Shown here one piece after another: positions 34,294-46,300 of a stretch of 64,000 bases of DNA (within the stretch, counting starts at the first letter, position 1; every line of letters starts with the position of its first letter). The stretch comes from Styela clava (lineage: Eukaryota > Chordata > Ascidiacea > Stolidobranchia > Styelidae). The stretch spans positions 2,046,001 through 2,110,000 of the forward strand of contig NC_135264.1 in assembly GCF_964204865.1 (NCBI RefSeq), written 5' to 3'. Below the pieces are notes generated by a model. It was given only the letters and a program-made list of their open reading frames with translations, made no database searches and was not told the DNA's origin. The position numbers were made by a program, and so were the translations under genes.

Positions 34294-37200
34294 ATGCGAT
34301 CACATCCCTGTTCACCATCACGATCTCCTGACTTCGACGGATTCAACGTAAGTTTTTCAAATATTATAGGGTAGATTGAACTGTTTGAAAGTGGATTTTA
34401 TGTTTTTTCGCTTCGGTACGATGAAATGATTTCGTAAGCTGGTACCGGTAGCAATATTGAGTTTAATCAGATTAGTCACGCACCACTTATTGCTAATACC
34501 TGTAAGCGGAGGGTTCAAATATTACTGAAGTAGCCTTGACTTGTTGAGTCAAATTGTAATTTATATCTGTATGGCTTGAAGTTATGTATCAAAGTCTGCC
34601 TAGGCCACGGGCTTGTTAAAATAACAAAACAGTATGACATTTAAGCTAATTATTATCGAACACTTCATAAACTGATAATACAGCCATGAGAGGTTTTTAA
34701 TTGTGGTCATCTTTTATATGTAAAACATTGAAATTTGATAAATTTATTAGTTGTGACCCTGGTTGAAAATTTTTGGGTTTTTGAACGGAAACAAATGAAA
34801 GTAAAAAAATCGTAAATCGTCTTCCACGTCTTGAACCAATGAATATTTTCCATAGTTAATGGGTAAAATGATATCTTTTTAGGAACGTGTGGGCTTTTGT
34901 ATGTGTGTCTCAGTTGCATAAGAAAATAGTGCGCCTCTTATCGTCATTTCACACTTACGCTAGTTCTGCGCAATCTGTGCCCACTAAACGTTGCTACTAC
35001 GTCATCGGCTCAGACGGCGACGCCCACACCCGAGTTTCCCCATTGACAGACCTCGATCACGCGTTGCCGGCGTGATCGGCAAATGTGCGTCACGTGTCGC
35101 GAAAGACTTCTTAACTGTATGAATGCCACTATATAATATTATTATGTGTATTGGCTTCATATGACAGTATGATCGTGTAAATTATCGAATTGACTTTTAT
35201 TAAAACTTTATTTTTTTTTTTCAGGACTCAATATCACCAACTATACCATATTGCGATTCTCATAGAATGGTATTATTTTCAATGATGCCTGACGAACACA
35301 CACAACACGATCACGATCGTTCTCGACACGACAGCTCAGCGTGCAAAGGGTGTAGTGAATGTGATGCTGCTAAAGTACTAATTTCTATACGTAACTGCGA
35401 CTCAACAAGTACAATGACTTCAACTACCACATCGACTGTTGCTTCACCAGCGAAACTCGTGAGCCCACCTCAAAGAAAAACGCTATTACCTCCAAGGCTG
35501 CGATTTAGAAAGCAATATATCAACAATTATAGTTATCCAAGAAAGACTGATTCTTATTCGGCTCCACCAACGCCGTGTGAGAGTCCAAAGCCGGCGGACA
35601 GCCCCCCTACTACTTTAACCCCTCCATACACTCCCCCACCGAACAATCACAGCACAGACTCTCAATACGTTCCTGCTCAATTTACCAATTCTCAGCCTAC
35701 TGTGGCAATGTCAAATCAATCGTCGTCAACCGTAGTGACTGCCTCGCAGAATCATTTTCTACAAAGTGTCAGTAATAAGTTACTACGTCACAGCAACCAT
35801 CAGATGCTACACCATCCTATTTTATTGGAAAATCATGGACGCCGAAGACACGGTAGTGATGGTTATCTAATTCATCACACCGCTAAAAGAATGCGTATTA
35901 TGCTCGGGGAAGAAAGGCATCAAACCATGGTTGCACCTAGTGGAAAAGTAGTACCCGAACCTCGTACAGTGATTCAGTCGCCGCCAACATCGCAAGAACC
36001 TGGGTGTTCACAAAACGTTACGACGGCAGAATCATTTCCAAAACCTGTTTCCACTATGCACTTAGAGGCTCCAAACCTTTCCCCAAGCTGGTTTCTATCT
36101 TCCCTACCGCCAAGCAATTGCGCTTCTCCAACCGAATTGGAAAAGCACATGAATAATAACAATCCGGCGAATTTACGCACACCTTTATATTTGACTCCAA
36201 TTTCATCTCCGTTGAGCCACCATCATCACCAAAATGAGGAGGCACCTTCAGACCATCAGCAGCTATCATCTATTCAAGAGGAAGCTGATAGCACACGAAA
36301 AGAAGATCTTAGATCACCTCCCAAGATTGTGCAAGCAACTCCGGAGCAGGCTTTGAGAGTTGAAGCCACCAAAAGTCATGACCATCATAATAATTTGAAA
36401 GTTCATTGGAATGATAAGCCCGAAGAAATATTTCCGACCCAACAACATTCACCGCCACCTGTAGTAGCAAAAGAAACAACCCCGAGTTCAACGCAGTTTA
36501 ATGACGCTGCTTTCGTGATTCCTAAACCAATTCCAAGACCTCTCAGGGAAATTAAATCCAACGTAAACAAGCCAACTCCGGTACATTCCGTGTCGGTACC
36601 GACAATATCGAAAGAGCAAGAAATTAACGTTTCTTCTGTTAATCTTGTCAAAATGGAACAAGGAAAAGGCAAAGACACCCAACCTGGACAATTTTTACCT
36701 GTTGCCGGAACCAATATACAAGCAATGCCTATCATGATCATGGGGAACGTGCAAAACCTCACTCAAGCCGGAAGCGCGGTACTTTTGGTTGTGAACCCAC
36801 AACAACAGCAACAAATCTCCACTACTGTAGTATCTACAATATCACAAGCAATTTCACCGCCTCCAGTAAGTTCACCAAGGTCTCCGACTGCTATTGCACC
36901 AGCAACATCAAAACTTCAACCATTGGCGCCTAGTTGCGCGCCAATAATCATTGGATCGACCAATGGGTTAGCTTTCAACCAAAACAATCAACCAATACTC
37001 ATCGGGGCAGGTTCCCCGTCGAACAGTCGAGACGCAGATCCGAGGAGACGTAACCATCAGTGCCATTATCAGGGCTGTGGAAAGACCTACTTCAAAAGTA
37101 GTCACCTGAAAGCTCATCTCCGTACTCACACAGGCGAAAAACCTTTCAAATGTGTTTGGGAGGGATGCGATAAGTGTTTCGCAAGATCAGACGAACTTTC

Positions 37201-37573
37201 TAGGCACAAGCGCACTCACACTGGTGAAAAACGATTTGAGTGTCCGGTCTGTCAACGAAGATTCATGCGAAGTGACCATCTCACTAAGCATATGAGACGT
37301 CATACCGAAGGTCGTCGAATTCCTAACTGGCAAAAAGAAGTTGCCAAGTTGAATCCTAATTCACAGAAATCTCCACCAAGAAATCAACATGCTGCTTCAA
37401 TTGCCCCAGTTCTCTTACCCAATGGTCCCGTTCTTAAGACCGAAGTCACTATGCATTCTACTCCTTTGCAGTTGTCCCAACATGTGTTCGCGGCTGGTGT
37501 TGGGAGGCAGCAGATCAAAATTGCCCCAGCGCCCCCTAAAGAGCACTCATCACCCACTCTTACCCCGGCGTAA
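34294..37573 (+). CDS. KLF10/11: Kruppel-like transcription factor, KLF10/KLF11 (TIEG) type
   Basis: Exons 34294-34347 and 35225-37573 (donor AAC|GTAAGT, acceptor TTTTTCAG), in phase, giving 800 aa. Three C2H2 fingers lie at about 631-653, 661-683 and 691-711. Their contact residues ([24 protein letters not shown]) are those of the KLF family, which binds GC/CACCC boxes. The linker and tail [19 protein letters not shown] is specific to the TIEG group (IPGWQ.EV.KLN in vertebrates). Near the N-terminus, DAAKVLISI (65-73) resembles the SIN3-interacting helix, and [10 protein letters not shown]...[10 protein letters not shown] (to 157) matches the TIEG repression region. The middle is Pro/Ser/Thr/Gln-rich and disordered. 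Expected role: TGF-beta-responsive nuclear repressor. The ATG at 34294 starts a short exon; an earlier non-coding exon is possible. Vertebrate KLF10 and KLF11 split after this lineage, so one symbol cannot be chosen. Confidence 0.93.
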
Positions 37574-39148
37574 TTACTCAGAAATACTGAATACTTGTCT
37601 TCCACTGTACGCATATGTGCGTGGCACAACGTCATTTATAAGCTGAATTCAAATCTGAACCTTGTATAACGGTGGATGGAATATATATATATGTCTCATG
37701 TTACTGCTATTTTCTTTCAAATTGCCGACAGTGTTCCAATATGTCGAAATTTATCATTGAAATATACTGATCATCCGTGAGTGATATGTAACTCGTGTTT
37801 GATTTTATATAATTCAACGATAAGTTTGTTTCAAGTATTTTTCTGTTTTGTCGAAGCGACTTTTTTCGAATTATTTTGTTCCACTTTGTATTCTTAATAT
37901 ATATCATGAAAATGCAATATGGCAGCATAATTAGGTAAGGGTATGTGGTTGCAGAAAAGGTTGGCAAGATGCCGAGTTGAGTTTATACAGGATCTATATA
38001 AAAAAGGTTAAAAGACTATTTTTTTTGGGAATTCATGGTAGTCGACTCGTCATAGCACAAAGGAGGGACAGCGCTTTTTCGTGATAAGCTTGTTAAATTT
38101 GAGCAAGATCCCATCATTTGGTGTTGGCCTATGCATGAATTTCGTGTGCCGCGAAAAGATTGTGAGGTCGAGAAAAAAATTTTGCAAATTAATTTGATTA
38201 TTTCCTTCCTCGAATCTAAATGTGAAAATATTATTGATTCTCGAATATATTCCATATTGGGCCATGGGTCGAAAGAAACCATAATATTACACAAAAATAA
38301 CGCATCTCTAGGTCTCTAAGCACTTATTGTATCAAACACTCTCGAATTGTGCCCTGTAGGGCATGTCCCACTGAACCCCGGTCCATTGTTCCCCATAGGA
38401 AACAAATATTTTCAGACCATCCCACGGCGAATTTCGGAAGGCACATCCACTCGCCAACGTTATGGATATTTTAGAGTGGACTAAAGCTGAAAAATATCAG
38501 ACGGTGGTTTGTCATGTTGGAAAGGCTAAAGTCGAAAAAAGAAAAAACTGGAAATGTGAAATTTTAGTTTCAACCTCCCAAAACCAAATTCACTTCATAG
38601 CTTGTGCCGCTCTACCCGTCCGTTGTCCGTTCGCGGGGACGTTGTAACTCACCGAAGGGCGGACTGAAACTTCGAACCGCTGACAGGATTGCGGATATAG
38701 TATTAGTGTGAGAGCTGATTTTCCACTGTGTCCCATGTCCCAACGTGCCCCACCTTCCCCTACTACTAAAATATTACTTGTTTTCTTTTATTTTGATTGC
38801 TGCACTTCGTTTGGCGCAATAACTCAATCCCATGTTCATCATTCGAAAAACAGGACGTACTATTATGTGGAATCTATTGTGTATTTACCATATTATTTAT
38901 GTGATATACAAACAATCCAAAGGCAAATGAGTCTAAGGTGTTCAATGTACAACTTATTGCAAGAGTATTCAGGTGATGAAACTACGGAAAGGAGGGATTT
39001 CATTTCCAAGAGAAGTTTGCAAACAAAATATCACTAGAATCAATTTGTCATCTAGTATTGCGCCCCCACTAGGACTGCTCTGTGCTGTGACTGGGAACCA
39101 TACTGCTATGAAGTTTCCATCTTAGGTGGATCACGAAATCCCATAACG
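37574..39148. other. KLF 3' flank, nothing coding identified
   Basis: Holds the KLF 3' UTR (no clear AATAAA seen). A minus-strand frame at 38016-38294 and others have no recognisable content. GTCCCA/GCCCCAC words cluster at 38362-38390 and 38728-38756. Confidence 0.4.
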
Positions 39149-39640
39149 CAGCGGTTCCCAAAGTGCCGATTTTCTAAGTGCGCCCCGAAAATTAGCAGAA
39201 TTGTGTTAAACATAACGAATATATTATTGAATATGTTAAATATATATTGTATTCATAAATGTTTCATTGTTTCTTATTTTAAATGCTCTGTATATTGTTG
39301 TTTTTCATCGGTTACGTGGTGTCCGCCTCTATTGTTAAGCAACTGCTGCGTAACAATAGAGGTAGACAATACTTCCTGCAATTTTATTTTTGCTGCACCG
39401 TGTTTAGCAAACATTGGTGTTCATTCCAAGTATTTCAAAGAAAAATCAGGCAGGGATTAAGAAGAAGAGTTGACCTTTTGCCGTTATTCCTTAGGCCATG
39501 TTTACACACTTCAAAAGGCATAAAGTACACATTAACATCACAAAATGAATTTTTTTTTGAAGGCAGCTATCTTTTTTCGTGACAGCGCGCCGTGAGTTTT
39601 TTTTTTGGCGCTGCACGAACAAAAAGTTTTGGAACCAAAC
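39149..39640. repeat. hAT-like MITE with internal hairpin
   Basis: Starts CAGCGGTTCCCAAAGTGC, a hAT-type terminus, and closes with AAAAAGTTTTGGAACC, its rough complement. Inside is a perfect 12-bp hairpin (CCTCTATTGTTA at 39326-39337 and its complement at 39351-39362). No clear target duplication. 39641-40317 holds only HADHA 3' sequence. Confidence 0.45.
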
Positions 39641-40103
39641 GGATAGCAGTTAAAAAATTCATATTTTAACATCTCGCCCTCGATTTAAACAGGTCACATT
39701 CCTTGCTAAAGACAGGTCCACCAATAGCAATTAGCAACCCTCCTAATAGCTTCATAATCAACATTAAATTCCGAAAAAAAACTGTTAAAAATCGGTTCGA
39801 AAAAAAAAGGTTCAACGTGATAGAGTCGTTGCCCTAGAACAGTGAAGAGCTCAAATACAAAGAAGAATTTGAAGAACAGTTTTGTACAAATTGTCCACCA
39901 TACATTTCCTGGATACGTTACAGCACTGTCACTTAGATTCTGTATCTGAAACTAATCTTAAACTAGAACCAATATAACACACTCAGGTTGTCAGGTCAGG
40001 CAACATCAATAATAATCCACACGAAAACTCAAAAAAGAGACTGACGGCTATCCACTTGCTTTTCAATAGTTAATAATAACTTCGTTTTCATCAATAATAA
40101 TAA

Positions 40104-40109
40104 TTTATT
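40104..40109 (-). terminator. Candidate polyadenylation signal of HADHA
   Basis: AATAAA on the minus strand, about 210 bp after the stop codon. Confidence 0.45.
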
Positions 40110-40317
40110 TGGTTTTAGAAACTCAATTCATGGACAAGAATTATAACTATAACAAGGAGTAATAATCCGGAAAGTAATTTGAAATAAACAACAAAAGTAG
40201 GTGGTCATGAACTTCGTGCAAAGCCATCGAAATACAGAAATGCCGGCATTCAAATTTTACTTTTCTCGGGCTAAATTATCACTCGTCGAAACCAAGGTTT
40301 TCAATTTGGTAAAAAAC

Positions 40318-43300
40318 TTAATGTTTGTGGAATTTTTTAGATGGATCTTTTGCGTGTTCCAGAAGTAGATCGCACGGCGTGAAAGCGGCTCCATATTTTT
40401 GTTCAAAACGCCTCATGTGATCAACTAAATTTTGCGCTCCGTGGATATCGATGTAACGGAACGGACCTGTGACGACAATAGTGTTTCAGAATTTAAAATT
40501 TGAGCGAATAAAGGAAAAAATGACAAACAAAAAAATGCTTACCTCCAAGGTTTGGTGGAAATCCTAGACCGAATACAGCACCAATGTCTCCTTCAAGCTG
40601 TGGATAACAGAAATTGAAACACATTTACTCAGTAAATAATAATTATGTCAAGTAACATTCAAAAGTGTTACTAACCGTCTTGAATACTAAATGAAATTTC
40701 ATTGAAGTAGCAATAATTACTGTTCAAACCCCTTATACAGACGTTAATACATTCGAAATGTGACTCTAAATCTATAACACTCTTTCAATACAAGGAGTTG
40801 CCACCCTGATATGTTCATGTATACTTGATACATATCGAACCCTGACAAAAAGAAACATCAACTATTTCAGGAACAAAATATGAATTGGAACTTACTGGAC
40901 TTTCAAGAATTCCGTCTTGTAAACAATGGACAGCTTCATTAGTGAATCTTGTTGCAAAACGCATCGTTACGTCAAGGTCAGATGAACTGTTTAATCAGAG
41001 TAAAATAAAAATGAAAATTTATCAAGCATGGCCATATATACACAGAACCTACTGTAGGACCTAAAAAAATGGCACAGAAATCAGTGAAACTTTTTTTTGC
41101 CTTGAGATCATCCAAGACTGAAGTTCACATTTCAATTGCATTAGGTATAGTTTAAATATTATTTGAAAGCTGGAAAATGAATGAATCTAAATAAGACAAG
41201 TCTATAAGGTTTGTTCAGTTGAACATTACCTGGCACATAAACAAGGGCACACAAATTCACACATTTATTCAAACACAGCTTTTCATATTTGAGGTTTGTC
41301 AAATACTTGCGTTTGTTCGACCTTTCTATACTCTAAAGTGAATTTTTACTGAAAAAATGATTGACCATGTTCGAAGTATCCTCACTACTTACACAGATGG
41401 ATCTGGAGTGACTGCATACTTTTCAATAATCTTCAATGCGTCACTATTCAAAGGACGACTCTTCGAACTTTTGCCATCATAAACGTAAAATCCTTTTCCT
41501 GTTTTTCTACCTAAAAATTAGATTAAAAAAGATATTCATATAAGATACAACACAAGAGATCGATATTGCAACACATTCACCATTTCTAAACAATATCGGT
41601 GCCGCGATAGAGTTCCAACGGACGTGGCTTGATCTAGTCGCATTTGAACTGGCAATAGAGGTAATGGGACTGGATATACCTACCAATACATTTGGGATTA
41701 GATCTGGAAACGAAAAATCAAAAGTTGGGAATGGTTTACAAAACCTACTTCAGTACTACTGTACATTCTCCTCCATCAATTTGGATGGAGCAGCAAAACA
41801 TTGTAAGCACAACTCTGCAAATTACCATATTAATTCTCGAAATGGGATGGACAGTAGGAAATTTAATGACTACAATACAGAAAAATTATCAGTTAGTGGA
41901 ATAGGACAATCATAAAAATGACAGTAAAACGGTATTGGAAAGCTAGTCCAATAGACTATCGTCGAATGTGAAATTTGAAAACTGATCTCATACAGACTGC
42001 TTGTACAACACAAGTTCACAAGCACATGAATCTCAATTAATACTTTTGCACTGATGTTAGAATGTCAGGGCATTGAATATTTCATTTTGTTTGTTGTTGT
42101 TTACTTTTAAGCTGCTTTGTGTGCAGCAGACTGTTGTATGTGCTCAAAACACTTTAATATCATCACAAATTGTACGCCACTTCTTTTTTTGCGCGACATC
42201 GGAGTATTTATGCTCGAATTACCTTCCGCTCACTTTTTTTTAAATTCTCTCCACTGTGTTGTTTAGAGTAAGTGGGCATGCGCTATTCACATTTTGCGAG
42301 CTTTCCTGATTTTTGGTATATTCGTGTATCTTGCCTTGTATTGCGTCTTTGTTTTGTTTTAACAGAAAATCGAAATAAACTTTAACTTTACAATATGAAT
42401 AAAAAAGGTCACAGCTACCAACCCTAGCTATGACCTATGGGTGGCTAAAAACAATTCAGTTTATTCCTAACAAAATCAGAACCATGAATTATAAATATAT
42501 AAAGTATATTTACCACAAAATCCAGCAGTAACCATATCTTTCATTAAATCAATGCTTCCACCTTGCAATCTTTCTCCGAGTGCAGAACCAAGGTATTCAG
42601 CGATGTGTGTGGCAACATCAATGCCCACCTAGATTACATATGCATAAACGTCTTCATTTTTTAAAATGAATAAAGATTAAAACAGCTAATAATAAGACAA
42701 ATAGGGAAGTTAGTTTTTCATCTAATAACAGCATTAACCACAATGTATGAAGCAGAAATAATATATTTGACAATGATAAAGACTAAACAAAAACAAATTG
42801 AATGATATACTACCTCATCTAAAACAGTGGCAACACCAATTGGGAATCCAAATCCTGATGTAAGCTTATCTATTTTCTTCGCATCATGACCTTCTTGGAA
42901 CAATCGAATCATTTCTGACAGACCAGGAGCTAAAATTCTTGTCGTGTAGAAACCGGGACCATCCTGAGTGAGAATAAAAATTTCTCAAAAAAACAGTAAA
43001 TAATGAAATACGGATTGCAGTTCTTCACAATATAAATATTTAAATTTGCCAATAAACATTAATTCTGTGTATCTCAACATAAAGAATATACTCAAATGTT
43101 TAAAAATGACTGTTGTGACTCGATGAAAAGAATCATTTGTACAGTAGTTTCAATCAGCTGGACTTCTCAACAGGCAAGTTTAAAGAATCATAAATGAATA
43201 CGCCCATAATACCAACATTATTAGTTTTACCTTGACTAAAACAACCAATTTTCCTTGTCTCAGACCAACATCAACGGCAGAAGCGATGGTGTCTTTTGAC

Positions 43301-46300
43301 GTCTTGTCTGTTGTGATGATTTCCAAAAGTTGCATTTTATCCACAGGTGAAAAGTAGTGCATTCCAATTACCTAAACATTTTAAAAAGTTCATTCAAAAG
43401 ACTGCGCTAACGCTAGTAAGCTACATAAAAAGAAAGTATTGGCCAAGATGCAAGATATAAATAACATTATTGCAAAAGTAAAATACAACACAATTTATTC
43501 TGGCCTTCTGAAAACTCAACACTCAAAAAACAAATCATATTACAGAAATGCCTGGAAAACAAGCAAAACTCAAGGATGAAGTTTATAACGTGTAATGCAC
43601 GTCAGGCGTTTCATGTGATAGAAAAATGACGCACGCATACAAGTTGAAAACAATGACAAAGTACTTAGTGTATATCGGAGGCAAACAGGTTGCAGACATG
43701 AGACATGTCAACGCATTCGGGCAATAATTACTTTTGGTTGAAGAAAGTGCAAAAAGAAACACAACAAAACAAATGAACGCTGGAACATGTGTAGGCTACT
43801 CGCTACTTTAAAATTTGAAGGCAGTCAAACTGCTTCATATGAGAAATTGAGAACTAATAACAATCAAGATTCCATATACCGGTATTTAAAATCTAAAATT
43901 TGTATTCACAAATTTATTGTAATACAAATAAGATTTGCAAAACGGAGAAATTTAAAACTCATGTTAAAAATTTTTCAATACATACATGGAATTTAAAAAG
44001 TGAAATTAATTAGAAATATACTGAGACTCACAAATGATGTGCGAATAAAGATAAAAGAAATATGGTGATTCTTTATATTCTGTTAGTTGAACCCCTGCAA
44101 CACACAAACATTCCTTACTTTTTCTGGTCTCTTGCTTGCTTTCGCAATATCAGTTATGGGTAATGCTGATGTGTTTGACGCAAAGATACAATGCTCTGGT
44201 ATAACCTAAAAATTAACAAACATGTTTATATTGATTCATATCCTTCTTTTATTTTAAAAAAGAAAACCATTTTCAAACAGTGGGTACTTGCCGCTTCAGT
44301 TTCTTTTATAACTTGATGCTTTACTTTCATATCTTCAAAAACAGCTTCAACAACAATATCCGCGTTTTTCAGACTATCGTATGATAAAGTAGCATCGAGT
44401 TTGGAAACAATTTGATCTCTTTGAAAGCTGTGAAACATAAATGAACATTTTGATTATGCTCATAAAAACAACGTTTTACATCAAATAGGTAATCTTGCAA
44501 TGCTATGAAAACATTTAAAAAAAAATATATATGCAGGTTACTATATTTGAAAAAGTTCGTCATACAAATAAGTAAATATATGAAAATAATTCATAAAATA
44601 ACAATGATTGGTCCAAATGATAATATATCTACAGAATACGACGAAAAGTTCTGCAGGAGGTTAAAAATTCTGATAAGCTTTGACTACACTGGCCAACAAC
44701 ATGTTCACAGGTTTATTGCCACTACAGTCCTGCTACGCTATACATTTTTATCCAATTTAAAGTAGCATCTGAACTCAGCCGATTATCACTACTGTTTTTT
44801 AACGTGCTAGTCAGCAAGATATAAAACAAGTAGTTAAAAAGCAAAAAGCTAACCAAACATTTCGCTTACGTGGTTATTTTCTTCTTTTTTGCTTGCGTAT
44901 TGAAGCCTTTGTAAATTTGTTCCTGCCCTCTTGCTAGCCCGAAAGAAAAACTGTCTTTCAAGATTGTATGGAAACCTTTGTCCAAACTAACTTGTGCAAC
45001 ACCAGCACCCATTAAACCAGCCCCAAGAACAGCCAAGTTCCTAAAAAAAAATCGAATCATCAAACCAAAGAAATTATTAGTAATGGTAAAAAAAAACTCT
45101 TCATCAGTCATCCAGTCTCGATGTTTATACCAATGTTCAATGACATTAAATCTTATATTATTAAATTGTCATCATTCCTACGAATCCTACTTCATTTAAT
45201 AATGTACGGTAAATTTGGATAGATAGTGGAATAGAAAGTACATGCATACTCGACTTTACGCTGGGGTTTTCCATATCTGTTCTTTTTGCAATAAGTTTGT
45301 CCTGCATAAAGACCAATTAAAGCTTTGGATTCGTTTGTTTGAGAAAGTTTTCCAAATGCTTCTGATTCCATTTTATATCCTGCATCCTTCCCCTTAGCTA
45401 TTCCTTCCTGAATTACCTGAAGATATTGTTTTTTAAAAATATAAAATATTATCACACCTGATTTTATCCAAAGCAGTGTGGATTATTTTACATGACAGGC
45501 ACAATTGAAAACTTTCGACTGCTTTTAAAAAAGCAAATTATGTTTTTTTTTCTAAAAGATGTCCATGCGCGGTCTGAATCCAGACTCTCTCGAGTATTCG
45601 ATTCGAACCGCACCTAATTTCTTATATTAGATCATTGGCGCAAATTAGGATATGGGACGGTTTCCTTTAATAAAATGACTTTCATACTTTTATTAATAAA
45701 GGTTGTTACTTATCGATTTCAATCGGTAAGTATGTTGATAGGTATGTGTTTGTTTGTATGTCTGTTAGATGCACGCGATATCTCACGAAAGCGAGATTGA
45801 ATCTGCTCCAGATTTTGCATGTGCATTCATCTTATTCATCTCGGACCAGAAGCCTATTGATTTTGAGCGAATTATGTCTTATAATTAGCGAGTTATTAGC
45901 TCTTTTGATCCGTATAACATATATATTCGTACTACCATCCTTGGTCATAATAGTTATTTTCGGACTATTTTACGTTTATGTTCATGTTTTGTGAAGTATT
46001 CCGCACTAACTAAATCATTTTGAGCATCCAACTATGATCCGTGCTTGATCTGTCAACATTTTGTTTTTTTGTAAATTTTTTATTTTACTACTAAGTGAAT
46101 TTTATTTGTGTAGGTATTTCAAAGCTTAGAGATACACGAAAGTATTTGTCATTACTTCAAAAATAAGTCATTTGAACGAGCGGGAAACAATTTCGCGCAC
46201 ATAATAAACAAACAAAGATTCCAGACAACTATCGTGGACATGCTCTCACATATCATTGATTATTTCGCGTTTCGCTTCGCTTGCGAAGCTGAGTCTGGTT

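Noticed and set aside
36054..36762. Minus-strand frames inside the KLF exon
   Set aside because: They are shadows of the long, well-supported KLF reading frame on the other strand.
44286..44287. GT donor for HADHA exon 12
   Set aside because: It would add 4 bases, shift the frame and meet a stop in exon 13; the GC donor restores the conserved protein.
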